DNA of 64,000 nt from Azospirillum sp. TSH64. Lineage in GTDB: Bacteria; Pseudomonadota; Alphaproteobacteria; Azospirillales; Azospirillaceae. Of the stretch, positions 1-7,596 are shown piece by piece (the first letter of the stretch is position 1; each line of letters begins with the position of its first letter). The stretch spans positions 7,465,305 through 7,529,304 of the forward strand of contig NZ_LGQW01000015.1 of assembly GCF_003116035.1 (NCBI RefSeq), given 5' to 3'. The notes beneath the pieces are model-generated. The model did no database searches. It was given only the letters and a program-made list of their open reading frames with translations, and was not told the origin of the DNA. The translations under genes and the position numbers were made by a program.

Positions 1-1280
1 CCCGCCCCGAAATGGCCCGCATCTGGGAGCCGGAGAACCGCTTCCGCATCTGGTTCGAGATCGAGGCGCACGCCTGCGACGCGCAGGCCGAGCTGGGCGT
101 GATCCCGAAGGAGGCCGCCAAGGCGGTGTGGGAGCGCGGCAAGTGGGAGATCGACCGCATCGACGAGATCGAGCGCGAGACCCGGCACGACGTCATCGCC
201 TTCCTGACCAACCTCGCCGAATATGTCGGTCCGGAAGCCCGCTTCGTCCACCAGGGCATGACCTCGTCGGACGTGCTGGACACCTGCCTCGCCGTCCAGC
301 TGACCCAGGCCGCCGACCTGCTGCTGGCCGACATGGACGCCCTGCTGGCCGCGCTGAAGCGCCGGGCCTATGAGCATAAGAACACCGTCACCATCGGCCG
401 CAGCCACGGCATCCATGCCGAGCCGACGACCTTCGGCCTGAAGCTAGCCGGCCATTACGCCGCCTTCGCCCGTGGGCGCGAGCGTCTGGTCCAGGCGCGC
501 CAGGACATCGCCACCTGCGCCATCTCCGGCGCCGTCGGCACCTTCGCCAACATCGATCCGCGGGTGGAGGAGCATGTCGCCGCCAAGCTCGGCCTGTCGG
601 TGGAGCCGGTGTCGACCCAGGTCATCCCGCGCGACCGCCACGCCTTCTTCTTCTCCGTGCTGGGCGTGATCGCGTCGAGCGTCGAGAATCTGGCCACGGA
701 AATCCGCCACCTGCAGCGCACCGAGGTGCGCGAGGCGGAGGAGTATTTCCACCCCGGCCAGAAGGGCTCGTCGGCGATGCCGCACAAGCGCAACCCGGTG
801 CTGTCGGAGAACCTGACCGGCCTGGCCCGCATCGTGCGCGCCGCCGTCGTCCCGGCACTGGAGAACGTCGCGCTGTGGCACGAGCGCGACATCTCCCACA
901 GCTCGGTCGAGCGGATGATCGGCCCCGACGCCACCGTCACGCTGGACTTCGCCCTGGTGCGCCTGACCGGCATGATGGAAAAGCTGGTGGTCTATCCGGA
1001 GCGCATGCAGAAGAACCTGGACGACCTGGGCGGGCTGGTCTTCTCGCAGCGCGTCCTACTGGCCCTGACCCAGGCCGGCATGAGCCGCGAGGACAGCTAC
1101 AAGGCGGTGCAGCGCAACGCCATGCAGGTGTGGGAGAAGGGCGGCAACTATCTGGACCTGCTGTCGAACGACGCCGACATCGCCAAGCACATCGGCCGCG
1201 ACAAGCTGGAGCCGATGTTCGACATGACCTACCACACCAAGCATGTCGACACGGTGTTCAAGCGCGTGTTCGGCGAGTAA
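1..1280 (+). CDS. purB: Adenylosuccinate lyase (5' end outside window)
   Basis: Adenylosuccinate lyase catalyses two fumarate-releasing steps of purine synthesis: SAICAR to AICAR, and adenylosuccinate to AMP. The fumarate lyase signature SSAMPHKRNP is present near visible residue 255, as are the conserved TSSDVLDT and GRSHGIHAEPTTFG segments that carry substrate-binding and catalytic residues. The frame is open to the left edge (codons for R-P-E precede the first visible ATG at 12), and family members begin about nine residues earlier, so the true start lies just outside the window. About 422 residues are visible, close to full length for the short bacterial form. It is followed 160 bp later by bolA rather than by the other pur genes, which is unusual for alphaproteobacteria. 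Confidence 0.96.
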   Translation, partial: RPEMARIWEPENRFRIWFEIEAHACDAQAELGVIPKEAAKAVWERGKWEIDRIDEIERETRHDVIAFLTNLAEYVGPEARFVHQGMTSSDVLDTCLAVQLTQAADLLLADMDALLAALKRRAYEHKNTVTIGRSHGIHAEPTTFGLKLAGHYAAFARGRERLVQARQDIATCAISGAVGTFANIDPRVEEHVAAKLGLSVEPVSTQVIPRDRHAFFFSVLGVIASSVENLATEIRHLQRTEVREAEEYFHPGQKGSSAMPHKRNPVLSENLTGLARIVRAAVVPALENVALWHERDISHSSVERMIGPDATVTLDFALVRLTGMMEKLVVYPERMQKNLDDLGGLVFSQRVLLALTQAGMSREDSYKAVQRNAMQVWEKGGNYLDLLSNDADIAKHIGRDKLEPMFDMTYHTKHVDTVFKRVFGE

Positions 1281-1442
1281 CAGGCGTCTCCTATTGAATG
1301 AGGGGCGTCCGGGCCGTTACGGCGTCTTCCGCAGGGCGGCAAAGACTTGCCGGTGGATGACAAACGGCCCGGCCGCACCTACTCTATCTCGATAAGCGTG
1401 TGCCCGGGCGGGGCAATCCTGAACAGAGCGAGGACCAGACCC

Positions 1443-1682
1443 ATGGCGATGGAAGCCGCCACGATCGAAAAGCTCATCAAGGAAGGCATCCCGGACGCGG
1501 TCGTGGAGATCGCGGACCTGCGCGGCGACGGCGACCACTATGCCGCACTCGTCACCTCCGCCGCCTTCAAGGGCAAGAGCCGGGTGCAGCAGCACCAGAT
1601 GGTCTACGCATCCCTCCAGGGAAAGATGGGCGGCGAACTGCACGCCCTGGCGCTGACCACCGCGGTGCCGGAAGGCGCCTGA
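1443..1682 (+). CDS. bolA: BolA family protein
   Basis: This is a 79-residue BolA/IbaG-type protein. BolA proteins bind monothiol glutaredoxins through a bridging [2Fe-2S] cluster and act in iron sensing or Fe-S trafficking in the cytoplasm. The central KSRVQQHQMVYASL segment carries the conserved histidine of the family and the class II BolA fold is consistent with the length. I chose the ATG at 1443 because a purine-rich site (gagcgagga) precedes it and family members start at this point; an upstream in-frame start at 1347 would add a non-homologous tail. The glutaredoxin gene follows 87 bp downstream, the standard alphaproteobacterial pair, so the two products probably form one complex. 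Confidence 0.9.
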   Translation: MAMEAATIEKLIKEGIPDAVVEIADLRGDGDHYAALVTSAAFKGKSRVQQHQMVYASLQGKMGGELHALALTTAVPEGA

Positions 1683-1769
1683 CGCAAGGCTGCCGGAAGG
1701 CGCCTGATCAAAGTTGCAACGGACAAGGCCCCGGCGCCGCCGGGCCTTAATCGGAAGGGTTATCAGGTC

Positions 1770-2105
<336 letters not shown>

Positions 2106-2132
2106 CCGCATCGCCGGTCCGGTGAGAAACGG

Positions 2133-2159
2133 AAAAGCCCCGCTCCGGCGGGGCTTTTT
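2133..2159 (+). terminator. Intrinsic terminator after grxD
   Basis: An inverted repeat AAAAGCCCCG / CGGGGCTTTTT with a six-base loop is followed by T-rich DNA, 28 bp after the grxD stop codon. This is a classical rho-independent terminator. Confidence 0.9.
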
Positions 2160-2296
2160 CATGCCCGGCACCTTTTCCATGCCGGGCATTTTCGATACCC
2201 GACGCCAGGATGACGTGTAGCGATGCCGGCCGCGCAGCCCGGCCATGCCCGGCGGCCCGCTGCCGGATTGCCCAAACAATGTGCTAAACGGACGGT

Positions 2297-3223
2297 ATGG
2301 CTCAGACCCCGCCGCCCGCCAAGGCCCCGACCTCCACAACCGCCGCGTTCGTCGCGGCGCTTGCCTCCTACCTGATCTGGGGGCTGGTCAACCCCGTCTT
2401 CTTCAAATCCCTGGGCGATGTCGGCGCGGTGGAGATCGTCGCCCACCGCGTGGTGTGGACCGTGGTGCTGGTCGGCATCGGCGTGCTGGCGACCCGCGGG
2501 CCGGCGGCCGTCGTCGCCGCGGTCGGCAACTGGCGCCGGCTGGGCATCCTGGTGGTCACCACCCTGCTGGTCACCGTCAACTGGACCGTCTTCATCTGGG
2601 CGGTGGTGAACAGCCGGCTGGTCGAAGCCAGCCTGGGATACTTCATCAACCCGCTGGTCAATGTGCTGCTGGGTGTGCTGTTCCTGAACGAACGGCTCAG
2701 CCGCGGCCGGATGCTGGCGGTCGCCATCGCCGCGGCCGGCGTCGGCAGCCTCGTCGTCAGCTATGGCGCCGTGCCCTGGGTCGCGCTGTCGCTGGCACTG
2801 TCCTTCGGCTTCTACGCCCTGGTGCGCAAGAAGGCGGCGATCGATCCGGTGATCGGACTGCTGGTGGAAACCGCCCTGCTGCTGCCGGCGGCGCTGGGTT
2901 ATCTGCTGTGGCTGGGCAGCGACGGCGCCTTCGGCCATGGCTGGGGGGAAAGCACCCTGCTGGTGCTGGCCGGACCGATGACGGCTGTGCCGCTGGTGCT
3001 GTTCATGATCGGCGCGAGCCGGCTGACCATGACCACCCTGGGTCTGCTGCAATATGTCGGGCCGACCGGGCAGTTGCTGCTGGGCGTGCTGGTCTATGGC
3101 GAGGCCTTCACCCACAGCCACGCCATCACCTTCGCCTGCATCTGGGTGGCCCTCGCCGTCTTCACCGCCGACGCGGTGCACAGCCACCGCGCCACCACCC
3201 GCGCCGCGGCAGCTGCGGAGTAG
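2297..3223 (+). CDS. rarD: EamA/RarD family transporter
   Basis: A 308-residue inner-membrane protein of the drug/metabolite transporter superfamily, RarD branch. The N-terminal stretch ASYLIWGLVNPVFFKSL and the following VEIVAHRVVWT are typical of RarD, and about ten hydrophobic segments span the whole length in two EamA repeats. The substrate is not established for the family; the name comes from chloramphenicol resistance in other bacteria. The gene stands alone between the grxD terminator and a convergent tetR gene that ends only 3 bp away. I see no strong Shine-Dalgarno sequence before the ATG, but the start agrees with family length. Confidence 0.88.
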   Translation: MAQTPPPAKAPTSTTAAFVAALASYLIWGLVNPVFFKSLGDVGAVEIVAHRVVWTVVLVGIGVLATRGPAAVVAAVGNWRRLGILVVTTLLVTVNWTVFIWAVVNSRLVEASLGYFINPLVNVLLGVLFLNERLSRGRMLAVAIAAAGVGSLVVSYGAVPWVALSLALSFGFYALVRKKAAIDPVIGLLVETALLLPAALGYLLWLGSDGAFGHGWGESTLLVLAGPMTAVPLVLFMIGASRLTMTTLGLLQYVGPTGQLLLGVLVYGEAFTHSHAITFACIWVALAVFTADAVHSHRATTRAAAAAE

Positions 3224-3226
3224 GGG

Positions 3227-3970
3227 TCAGCGCGGCGTCAGGCCATGGGCGATGGTGTGGGCCAGCGTGCCGACCATCGCGCAGATGCCGGCATCGTCGC
3301 GGCCGAACACCACCTGATCGAGAAAGCCCAGCCCGAAGCTGAGCGTCGCGATGCCGGCCGCCACATTGGCGAGGTCGGCGTCGGCGGCGATGGCGCCGCG
3401 GTCGCGATAGCCCTCCAGCCGCTTCAGCAGGCAGGGGATGCGGCTCTCCGACAGGGTGCGCGCCATCTCGTCCGCCACCGCCTGATCGACCAGGGCGCGG
3501 GCCAGCACGACGCGGGTGAAGTCGCGGCATTTCCAGCTGTGCTTCAAATGGGCATGCAGGAAGCGGGCGAGATCGGTTTCCAGATCGTCGTCCGGCGGCG
3601 GCAGGTCGCAGCCACCGGACTCCTCGCGCCAATAGCGCTCGACCACCGCCAGCAGCAGCCCGCTCTTTCCTGAGAAATAGCGCTGGATCAGCTGTTCGTT
3701 CACCCCGGCCCGCCCGGCGATCTCCCGGGTCGTCGCCGCGTCGAAGCCGCGCTCGGCAAACACCACCTTGGCGGCGTCGAGCAGCGCGCTTTCCGTCGCG
3801 GCACGGTCACGCTTGCGCGCGCCGCCCTCGCAGGCGCCCTCGGTGCCGTTTCCGGGGCAACAGCCGTCGGCTTCAGTGCTTGCGTCCAAGACCCGTCCCT
3901 CTCCAGTCCGCCCCGCCGCCGTCATGACGGGCCGCTTCACGATAGGCAGCGTCATGTCGGACGGCTTCAT
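3227..3970 (-). CDS. TetR family transcriptional regulator
   Basis: A 247-residue regulator with a TetR-type DNA-binding domain at about residues 55-100: ALLDAAKVVFAERGFDAAT, then TREIAGRAGVNEQLIQRYF forms the helix-turn-helix. The C-terminal ligand-binding half resembles the CecR/YbiH kind only loosely. The ATG at 3970 is taken as start; ATGs at 3955 and 3925 are also possible because the N-terminal 50 residues before the helix-turn-helix are low-complexity and Cys-rich (CCPGN...). It is divergent from an ene-reductase gene with two matching inverted repeats between them, so it very likely represses both itself and the reductase. The inducer is unknown, probably an electrophile or enone used by the reductase. 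Confidence 0.87.
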   Translation of the reverse strand: MKPSDMTLPIVKRPVMTAAGRTGEGRVLDASTEADGCCPGNGTEGACEGGARKRDRAATESALLDAAKVVFAERGFDAATTREIAGRAGVNEQLIQRYFSGKSGLLLAVVERYWREESGGCDLPPPDDDLETDLARFLHAHLKHSWKCRDFTRVVLARALVDQAVADEMARTLSESRIPCLLKRLEGYRDRGAIAADADLANVAAGIATLSFGLGFLDQVVFGRDDAGICAMVGTLAHTIAHGLTPR

Positions 3971-3973
3971 AAT

Positions 3974-4033
3974 AAGTATGCAGATACATACTTGACAAGC
4001 GGCAGGCGTCGGTTCAAGTATGTACTCACATAC
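3974..4033. promoter_or_regulatory. Paired TetR operator candidates
   Basis: Two inverted repeats of the form AAGTATG-N6-CATACWT occur here: 3974-3993 (perfect 7-bp arms) and 4016-4035 (one mismatch; the core GTATGT-ACTC-ACATAC at 4018-4033 is perfect). They are 42 bp apart, four helical turns, in the only gap between the divergent tetR and ene-reductase genes. The first lies four bases from the tetR start codon. The arrangement suggests cooperative binding of a TetR dimer pair. Confidence 0.75.
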
Positions 4034-4084
4034 ATACAAGCCCTCACCCCAAAAGCCTATTGCCCAACAGGGGGTATTCCCGCC

Positions 4085-5215
4085 ATGCCGCACAGCAACG
4101 ACACGCACAGCACCGCCACTCCGGATCTGTTCACCCCGCTGCGTCTCGGCGCGATCGAACTGCCGAACCGCGTCGTCATGGCGCCGATGACCCGCAGCCG
4201 CGCCGGCGACGGCAACTGCCCGACCGCGCTGACCGCCGAATATTATGCGCAGCGCGCATCCGCCGGCCTGATCATCACCGAGGCGACGCAGGTCTGCGAC
4301 ACCGCCCAGGGTTATCCCAACACGCCGGGCATCCACACCGACGCCCAGACCCTGGCATGGCGCGCGGTCGCCGACGCGGTGCACACGGCCGGTGGGCGGA
4401 TCGTCACCCAGCTCTGGCATGTCGGCCGCATTTCCCACCCGCGCTTCCAGCCCAAAGGCGCCGCCCCGGTCGCCCCGTCGGCCATCGCGGCGAAGGGCCA
4501 GCTCTACACCGGCGCCGGCATGGAACCCTTCCCGGTTCCGCGCGCCCTTGAAACCGCCGAAATCCCTGCCTTGGTCCGTCATTTCGCCGACGCCGCCAAG
4601 CGCGCCGTCTTCGATGCCGGCCTGGACGGCGTCGAGATCCACGCGGCCAACGGCTATCTGATCGACCAGTTCCTGCGCGACAGCACCAACACCCGCACCG
4701 ACCGGTATGGCGGGACGGTGGAGAACCGCTGCCGCTTCCTGCTGGAGATCCTGGAGGCGACGGCCCATGCCGTCGGCGCCGACCGCATCGGCGTCCGCCT
4801 GTCGCCGACCGGCGTGTTCAACGACATGAAGGACAGCGACCCGCTGCCGCATTTCCTGGCGATCACCAAGGCGCTGAACCCCTTCAACCTCGCCTATCTG
4901 CATGTGATCGAGGGCAAGCCCGGCCACCACATGGCCCCGCCGGAGGGCGCGCCGCACGTGGCGTCCACCCTGCGCGCCGCCTACAAGGGTCCGTTCATCC
5001 TGAATGGCGGCTACAGCCGCGGTGACGCCGACGCGGCGCTCGCCAACGGCGAGGCCGATGCGGTCAGCTTCGGCGAGGCCTTCATCTCCAACCCGGACCT
5101 GCCCGTGCGCCTGCGTGCCGGCGCCTCGCTGGCCGAGCCGGACCGGACCACCTATTACGGCGGCGATGCCAAGGGTTACACCGATTACCCGGCGCTGGAA
5201 TCAGTCGCCGCCTGA
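4085..5215 (+). CDS. Old yellow enzyme family alkene reductase
   Basis: This 376-residue protein is an FMN-dependent, NAD(P)H-using ene reductase of the NemA/OYE family, reducing activated C=C bonds such as those in N-ethylmaleimide, or nitrate esters. The TIM-barrel signature segments are present: the N-terminal LFTPLRLGAIELPNRVVMAP, HVGRISHP, and the substrate-binding EIHAANGYLIDQF followed by TNTRTDRYGG. The ATG at 4085 follows an AGGGGG-containing leader. An in-frame start at 3992 would place the protein start inside the operator region and is rejected. Divergent from tetR, so probably induced by electrophiles through that repressor. It ends at a strong terminator. Confidence 0.92.
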   Translation: MPHSNDTHSTATPDLFTPLRLGAIELPNRVVMAPMTRSRAGDGNCPTALTAEYYAQRASAGLIITEATQVCDTAQGYPNTPGIHTDAQTLAWRAVADAVHTAGGRIVTQLWHVGRISHPRFQPKGAAPVAPSAIAAKGQLYTGAGMEPFPVPRALETAEIPALVRHFADAAKRAVFDAGLDGVEIHAANGYLIDQFLRDSTNTRTDRYGGTVENRCRFLLEILEATAHAVGADRIGVRLSPTGVFNDMKDSDPLPHFLAITKALNPFNLAYLHVIEGKPGHHMAPPEGAPHVASTLRAAYKGPFILNGGYSRGDADAALANGEADAVSFGEAFISNPDLPVRLRAGASLAEPDRTTYYGGDAKGYTDYPALESVAA

Positions 5216-5270
5216 CGAGTTTGCGGTCCCAAATTCCCCGAATGGGGCCGCAATTCCTCTCGACGTGAGA

Positions 5271-5292
5271 GAGCGCGTCGTGAGCGCGTCGT
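5271..5292. repeat. Tandem 11-bp duplication
   Basis: The unit GAGCGCGTCGT occurs twice head to tail just upstream of the terminator of the ene-reductase gene. It is probably a local slippage product; no function is apparent. Confidence 0.6.
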
Positions 5293-5310
5293 GAGACGCA
5301 AATCCCCCCT

Positions 5311-5350
5311 GCCCCCGGCCCGGTTCCCCCCTGGGCCGGGGGCTTTTTTT
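5311..5350 (+). terminator. Intrinsic terminator after ene reductase
   Basis: A perfect 11-bp stem (GCCCCCGGCCC / GGGCCGGGGGC) is followed directly by seven T residues. Confidence 0.93.
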
Positions 5351-5379
5351 GGGGGGACTGCCTTATCTGGCCGGGTCGC

Positions 5380-5892
5380 TCACGCCGCCCCGCCCTCTCC
5401 GTCCAACCCGCGGGCAAGTGCCGCGATGGTGCCGTAGCCGACCTGATCGGCCGGGTCGATCTCCGCCATCTTGGCGAGGATCGCCAACGCCTTGTCGCGG
5501 TTGTGGCGGCGCAGTTCGATGAAGGCCAGCGCCTTCATGGTGAACAGGAAGAAGCGCGCCGGCCCGGCCGCCGTCCAGTCGGTGGAGCCTGCGGTCAACC
5601 GCGACCAGTCGGCGGGAAAGCCGCCCTGGAGAGCCGCGGCATCCAGCCCGATGCGGGCCACCCGCTCCGCCTCCCCCAGCTTCTTGCGGTTGAAGTAGAA
5701 TTTGTAGAGCGCGTAGAAGACCGGCAGCACCCGCGGTCCCTTGCGGTGGGCCTCCCACAGCAGCGCCTCGCAGGCCTCGGGCACGTCGCGGGCCTTCACC
5801 GCCTCCTGCAAAAGCTCGTCGATCTGTTCGGGCACGTCGCCGAAGGCCATGCGGCCGTTCGACATCCGGAGTTCGATCGGTTCGTCGCTCAT
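5380..5892 (-). CDS. Unknown protein beside nif genes, helical-repeat-like
   Basis: A 170-residue soluble protein I cannot assign to a named family. It is rich in Ala, Leu, Glu and Arg and reads as a run of amphipathic helices; the segments at about 40-75 (CEALLWEAHRKGPRVLPVFY, KFYFNRKKLGEAE) and 120-150 (MKALAFIELRRHNRDKALAI, LAKMAEIDP) resemble TPR units, the latter ending in the usual Asp-Pro. The ATG at 5892 is preceded by GAGGGAAG; a longer start at 5925 lacks a site. It is divergent from the iscA-nifUSV operon and shares its control region, where a NifA-type site and a weak sigma-54-like promoter toward this gene can be seen. A role in nitrogen fixation, perhaps as an assembly or regulatory adaptor, is inference from position only. 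Confidence 0.72.
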   Translation of the reverse strand: MSDEPIELRMSNGRMAFGDVPEQIDELLQEAVKARDVPEACEALLWEAHRKGPRVLPVFYALYKFYFNRKKLGEAERVARIGLDAAALQGGFPADWSRLTAGSTDWTAAGPARFFLFTMKALAFIELRRHNRDKALAILAKMAEIDPADQVGYGTIAALARGLDGEGGAA

Positions 5893-5920
5893 CGCTTCCC
5901 TCGCCTGTGTTTTCCGCTGC

Positions 5921-5937
5921 TGCAATCAACCATCCGA
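5921..5937 (-). promoter_or_regulatory. Weak sigma-54-like promoter toward 5892 gene
   Basis: On the minus strand GG (5935-5934) and GC (5923-5922) are separated by exactly 10 bp, with a perfect TTGCA minus-12 element but a poor minus-24 element (CGGATG against TGGCAC). It lies 29 bp before the start codon at 5892 and about 80 bp from the NifA-type site at 6017. Plausible but weak. Confidence 0.35.
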
Positions 5938-6016
5938 CGCACCGACGACGCCCCCATGGTACGCGCGGGGACGCCGGGAAAGACCACATTATTTTTGTGC
6001 GGCGAAGTGTCGCGGC

Positions 6017-6032
6017 TGTCGCGAATCCGACA
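6017..6032. promoter_or_regulatory. NifA upstream activator sequence
   Basis: The sequence TGT-CGCGAATCCG-ACA fits the NifA site TGT-N10-ACA exactly. It lies about 100 bp before the minus-24 element of the iscA-nifU promoter, the expected distance for a sigma-54 enhancer, and could also serve the divergent gene. Confidence 0.82.
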
Positions 6033-6116
6033 CGCACCAAACCCGACAAAACCGTTTGTAGGCGAAACATTGTCGGACTTTCGCCACGCCTGCCTGACCT
6101 GACAATCCTGTTGTTT

Positions 6117-6129
6117 CAATGACTTGATA
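6117..6129 (-). promoter_or_regulatory. Possible IHF site
   Basis: On the minus strand TATCAAGTCATTG matches the IHF consensus WATCAA-N4-TTR. It lies directly upstream of the minus-24 box, closer than usual, so this may be a chance match. Confidence 0.35.
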
Positions 6130-6132
6130 GAT

Positions 6133-6148
6133 TGGCACACCGCTTGCT
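6133..6148 (+). promoter_or_regulatory. Sigma-54 promoter of iscA-nifUSV
   Basis: TGGCAC-ACCGC-TTGCT is a perfect minus-24/minus-12 match with the GG and GC doublets 10 bp apart. Transcription should begin near 6160, 45 bp before the iscA start codon. With the NifA site at 6017 this indicates nitrogen- and oxygen-responsive control by NifA. Confidence 0.93.
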
Positions 6149-6203
6149 TTTAACCTCGTCAGATTGGCCGGCACCCCGGCAACGCGGCTTGAGGAGGCGG
6201 GAC

Positions 6204-6599
6204 ATGGTGACTCTGACGGATGCGGCGGTCTCCACCCTGGAACAGGTCCTGGCGAAGTCCGGCGGTGCTGCCGCCGGCTTGCGGATCGCGGTGACCGACG
6301 GCGGCTGCGCCGGCCTGAAATACCAGATGGGCCTGGAGGCGGCGGCGGGCGACGACGACACGGTGCTCAGCTTCGGCCCCGTCACCATCTTCGTCGACGC
6401 CAACAGCCAGCCCTTCCTGTCGGGCGTGGTGGTCGATTTCGTCGAGGGCATCGAAGGCTCGGGCTTCAAGTTCGACAACCCGAACGCGACGAGCAGCTGC
6501 GGCTGCGGCAAGTCCTTCTCGGCCGGCGACGGCGGCGGGGGCTCCTGCTCGACGTCGTCGTCGAGCTGCGGATCGTCAGCCCCCTACTCGACCCACTGA
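6204..6599 (+). CDS. iscA: Nif-specific IscA/HesB Fe-S carrier
   Basis: A 131-residue A-type Fe-S carrier encoded at the head of the nifUSV operon (often named iscA-nif or hesB). It is thought to receive clusters from NifU or iron directly and deliver them to nitrogenase apo-proteins. The three conserved cysteines are visible: one in GGCAGLKY near residue 35 and two in the SSCGCGKSF motif near residues 98-100. The ATG at 6204 follows GAGGAGG and lies downstream of the sigma-54 transcription start, ruling out the longer start at 6132. After CGCGKSF the protein carries an unusual tail of about 25 residues, mostly Gly and Ser with two extra cysteines, not found in housekeeping IscA. Confidence 0.9.
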   Translation: MVTLTDAAVSTLEQVLAKSGGAAAGLRIAVTDGGCAGLKYQMGLEAAAGDDDTVLSFGPVTIFVDANSQPFLSGVVVDFVEGIEGSGFKFDNPNATSSCGCGKSFSAGDGGGGSCSTSSSSCGSSAPYSTH

Positions 6600-6657
6600 T
6601 CCCGCTTTCAGATAGCTCTTCCCCTAGGCGCGCACCCCACGGAAAGGCAGCAGCGAC

Positions 6658-7581
6658 ATGTGGAACTACACCGACAAGGTCAAGGAACACTTCTTCAACC
6701 CGAAGAACTCCGGTGTCCTGGACAGCGCCAACGCGGTCGGCGAGGTCGGCTCCATCACCTGCGGCGACGCGTTGCGTCTGATGCTGAAGGTCGATCCCGA
6801 CACCCAGGTCATCCTGGACGCCAAGTTCCAGACCTTCGGCTGCGGCTCGGCCATCGCCTCCTCCTCGGCGCTGACCGAGATGATCATCGGCAAGACGGTG
6901 GACGAGGCGCTGACGCTGACCAACCGCGACATCGCCGAGTATCTGGGCGGCCTGCCGCCGGAGAAGATGCACTGCTCGGTCATGGGTGCGGAGGCCCTGC
7001 GTGCCGCCATCGCCAACTACAAGGGCGAGGAGTGGGTCGACGACCACGAGGAAGGCGAGCTGATCTGCAAGTGCTTCGGGGTCGACGCCGCGATGATCGA
7101 GCGCGCGGTGACCGTCAACGGCCTGACCTCGCTGGAGGAAGTCACCCACTACACCAAGGCCGGCGGCTCCTGCCAGACCTGCCACGAGAAGATTGAGGAG
7201 GTGCTGGAAGCGGTGATGGCCAAGACCGGCGCGCTGAAACCCGCCGCGAAGCACACCCCCGGCACCGTCGGCCTCGACGCCATCAAGCCGCTGCCGGCCA
7301 AGCCGGAACCGGCCGCCGCGCCCAAGCTGACCAACGTGCAGCGCATGCAGGCCATCATGTCCGCCATCGAGGAGATGCGCCCGCAGATCCAGCGCGACGG
7401 CGGTGACGTGGAGCTGGTCGACATCGACGGCAAGGACATCTACGTGCGGCTGACCGGCGCCTGCTCCGGCTGTTCGCAGTCGGCCGGCACCATGATGGGC
7501 GTGCAGATGAAGCTGGTCGAGGCGCTCGGCGAGTTCGTCCGCGTCAAGCCGGCGTCCCTCATGCCGGCCCATGCGGGCTAA
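6658..7581 (+). CDS. nifU: Fe-S cluster scaffold NifU
   Basis: NifU assembles [2Fe-2S] and [4Fe-4S] clusters from sulfur supplied by NifS, for nitrogenase Fe protein and NifB-dependent cofactor synthesis. All three modules are present in 307 residues: the IscU-like domain with Cys35, Cys62 and Cys106; the permanent [2Fe-2S] domain with Cys137, Cys139, Cys172 and Cys175; and the C-terminal Nfu-like domain with Cys269 and Cys272 in ACSGC. This matches the Azotobacter architecture, with a Pro/Ala-rich linker at about 195-225. AAAGG precedes the ATG. It lies 58 bp after iscA and 15 bp before nifS, in the same NifA-controlled operon. Confidence 0.97.
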   Translation: MWNYTDKVKEHFFNPKNSGVLDSANAVGEVGSITCGDALRLMLKVDPDTQVILDAKFQTFGCGSAIASSSALTEMIIGKTVDEALTLTNRDIAEYLGGLPPEKMHCSVMGAEALRAAIANYKGEEWVDDHEEGELICKCFGVDAAMIERAVTVNGLTSLEEVTHYTKAGGSCQTCHEKIEEVLEAVMAKTGALKPAAKHTPGTVGLDAIKPLPAKPEPAAAPKLTNVQRMQAIMSAIEEMRPQIQRDGGDVELVDIDGKDIYVRLTGACSGCSQSAGTMMGVQMKLVEALGEFVRVKPASLMPAHAG

Positions 7582-7596
7582 GGGGAGGAACCGGCG

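Noticed and set aside
3992..4084. N-terminal extension of the ene reductase from 3992
   Set aside because: It would be translated from the operator region, has no family similarity, and the ATG at 4085 fits known enzymes.
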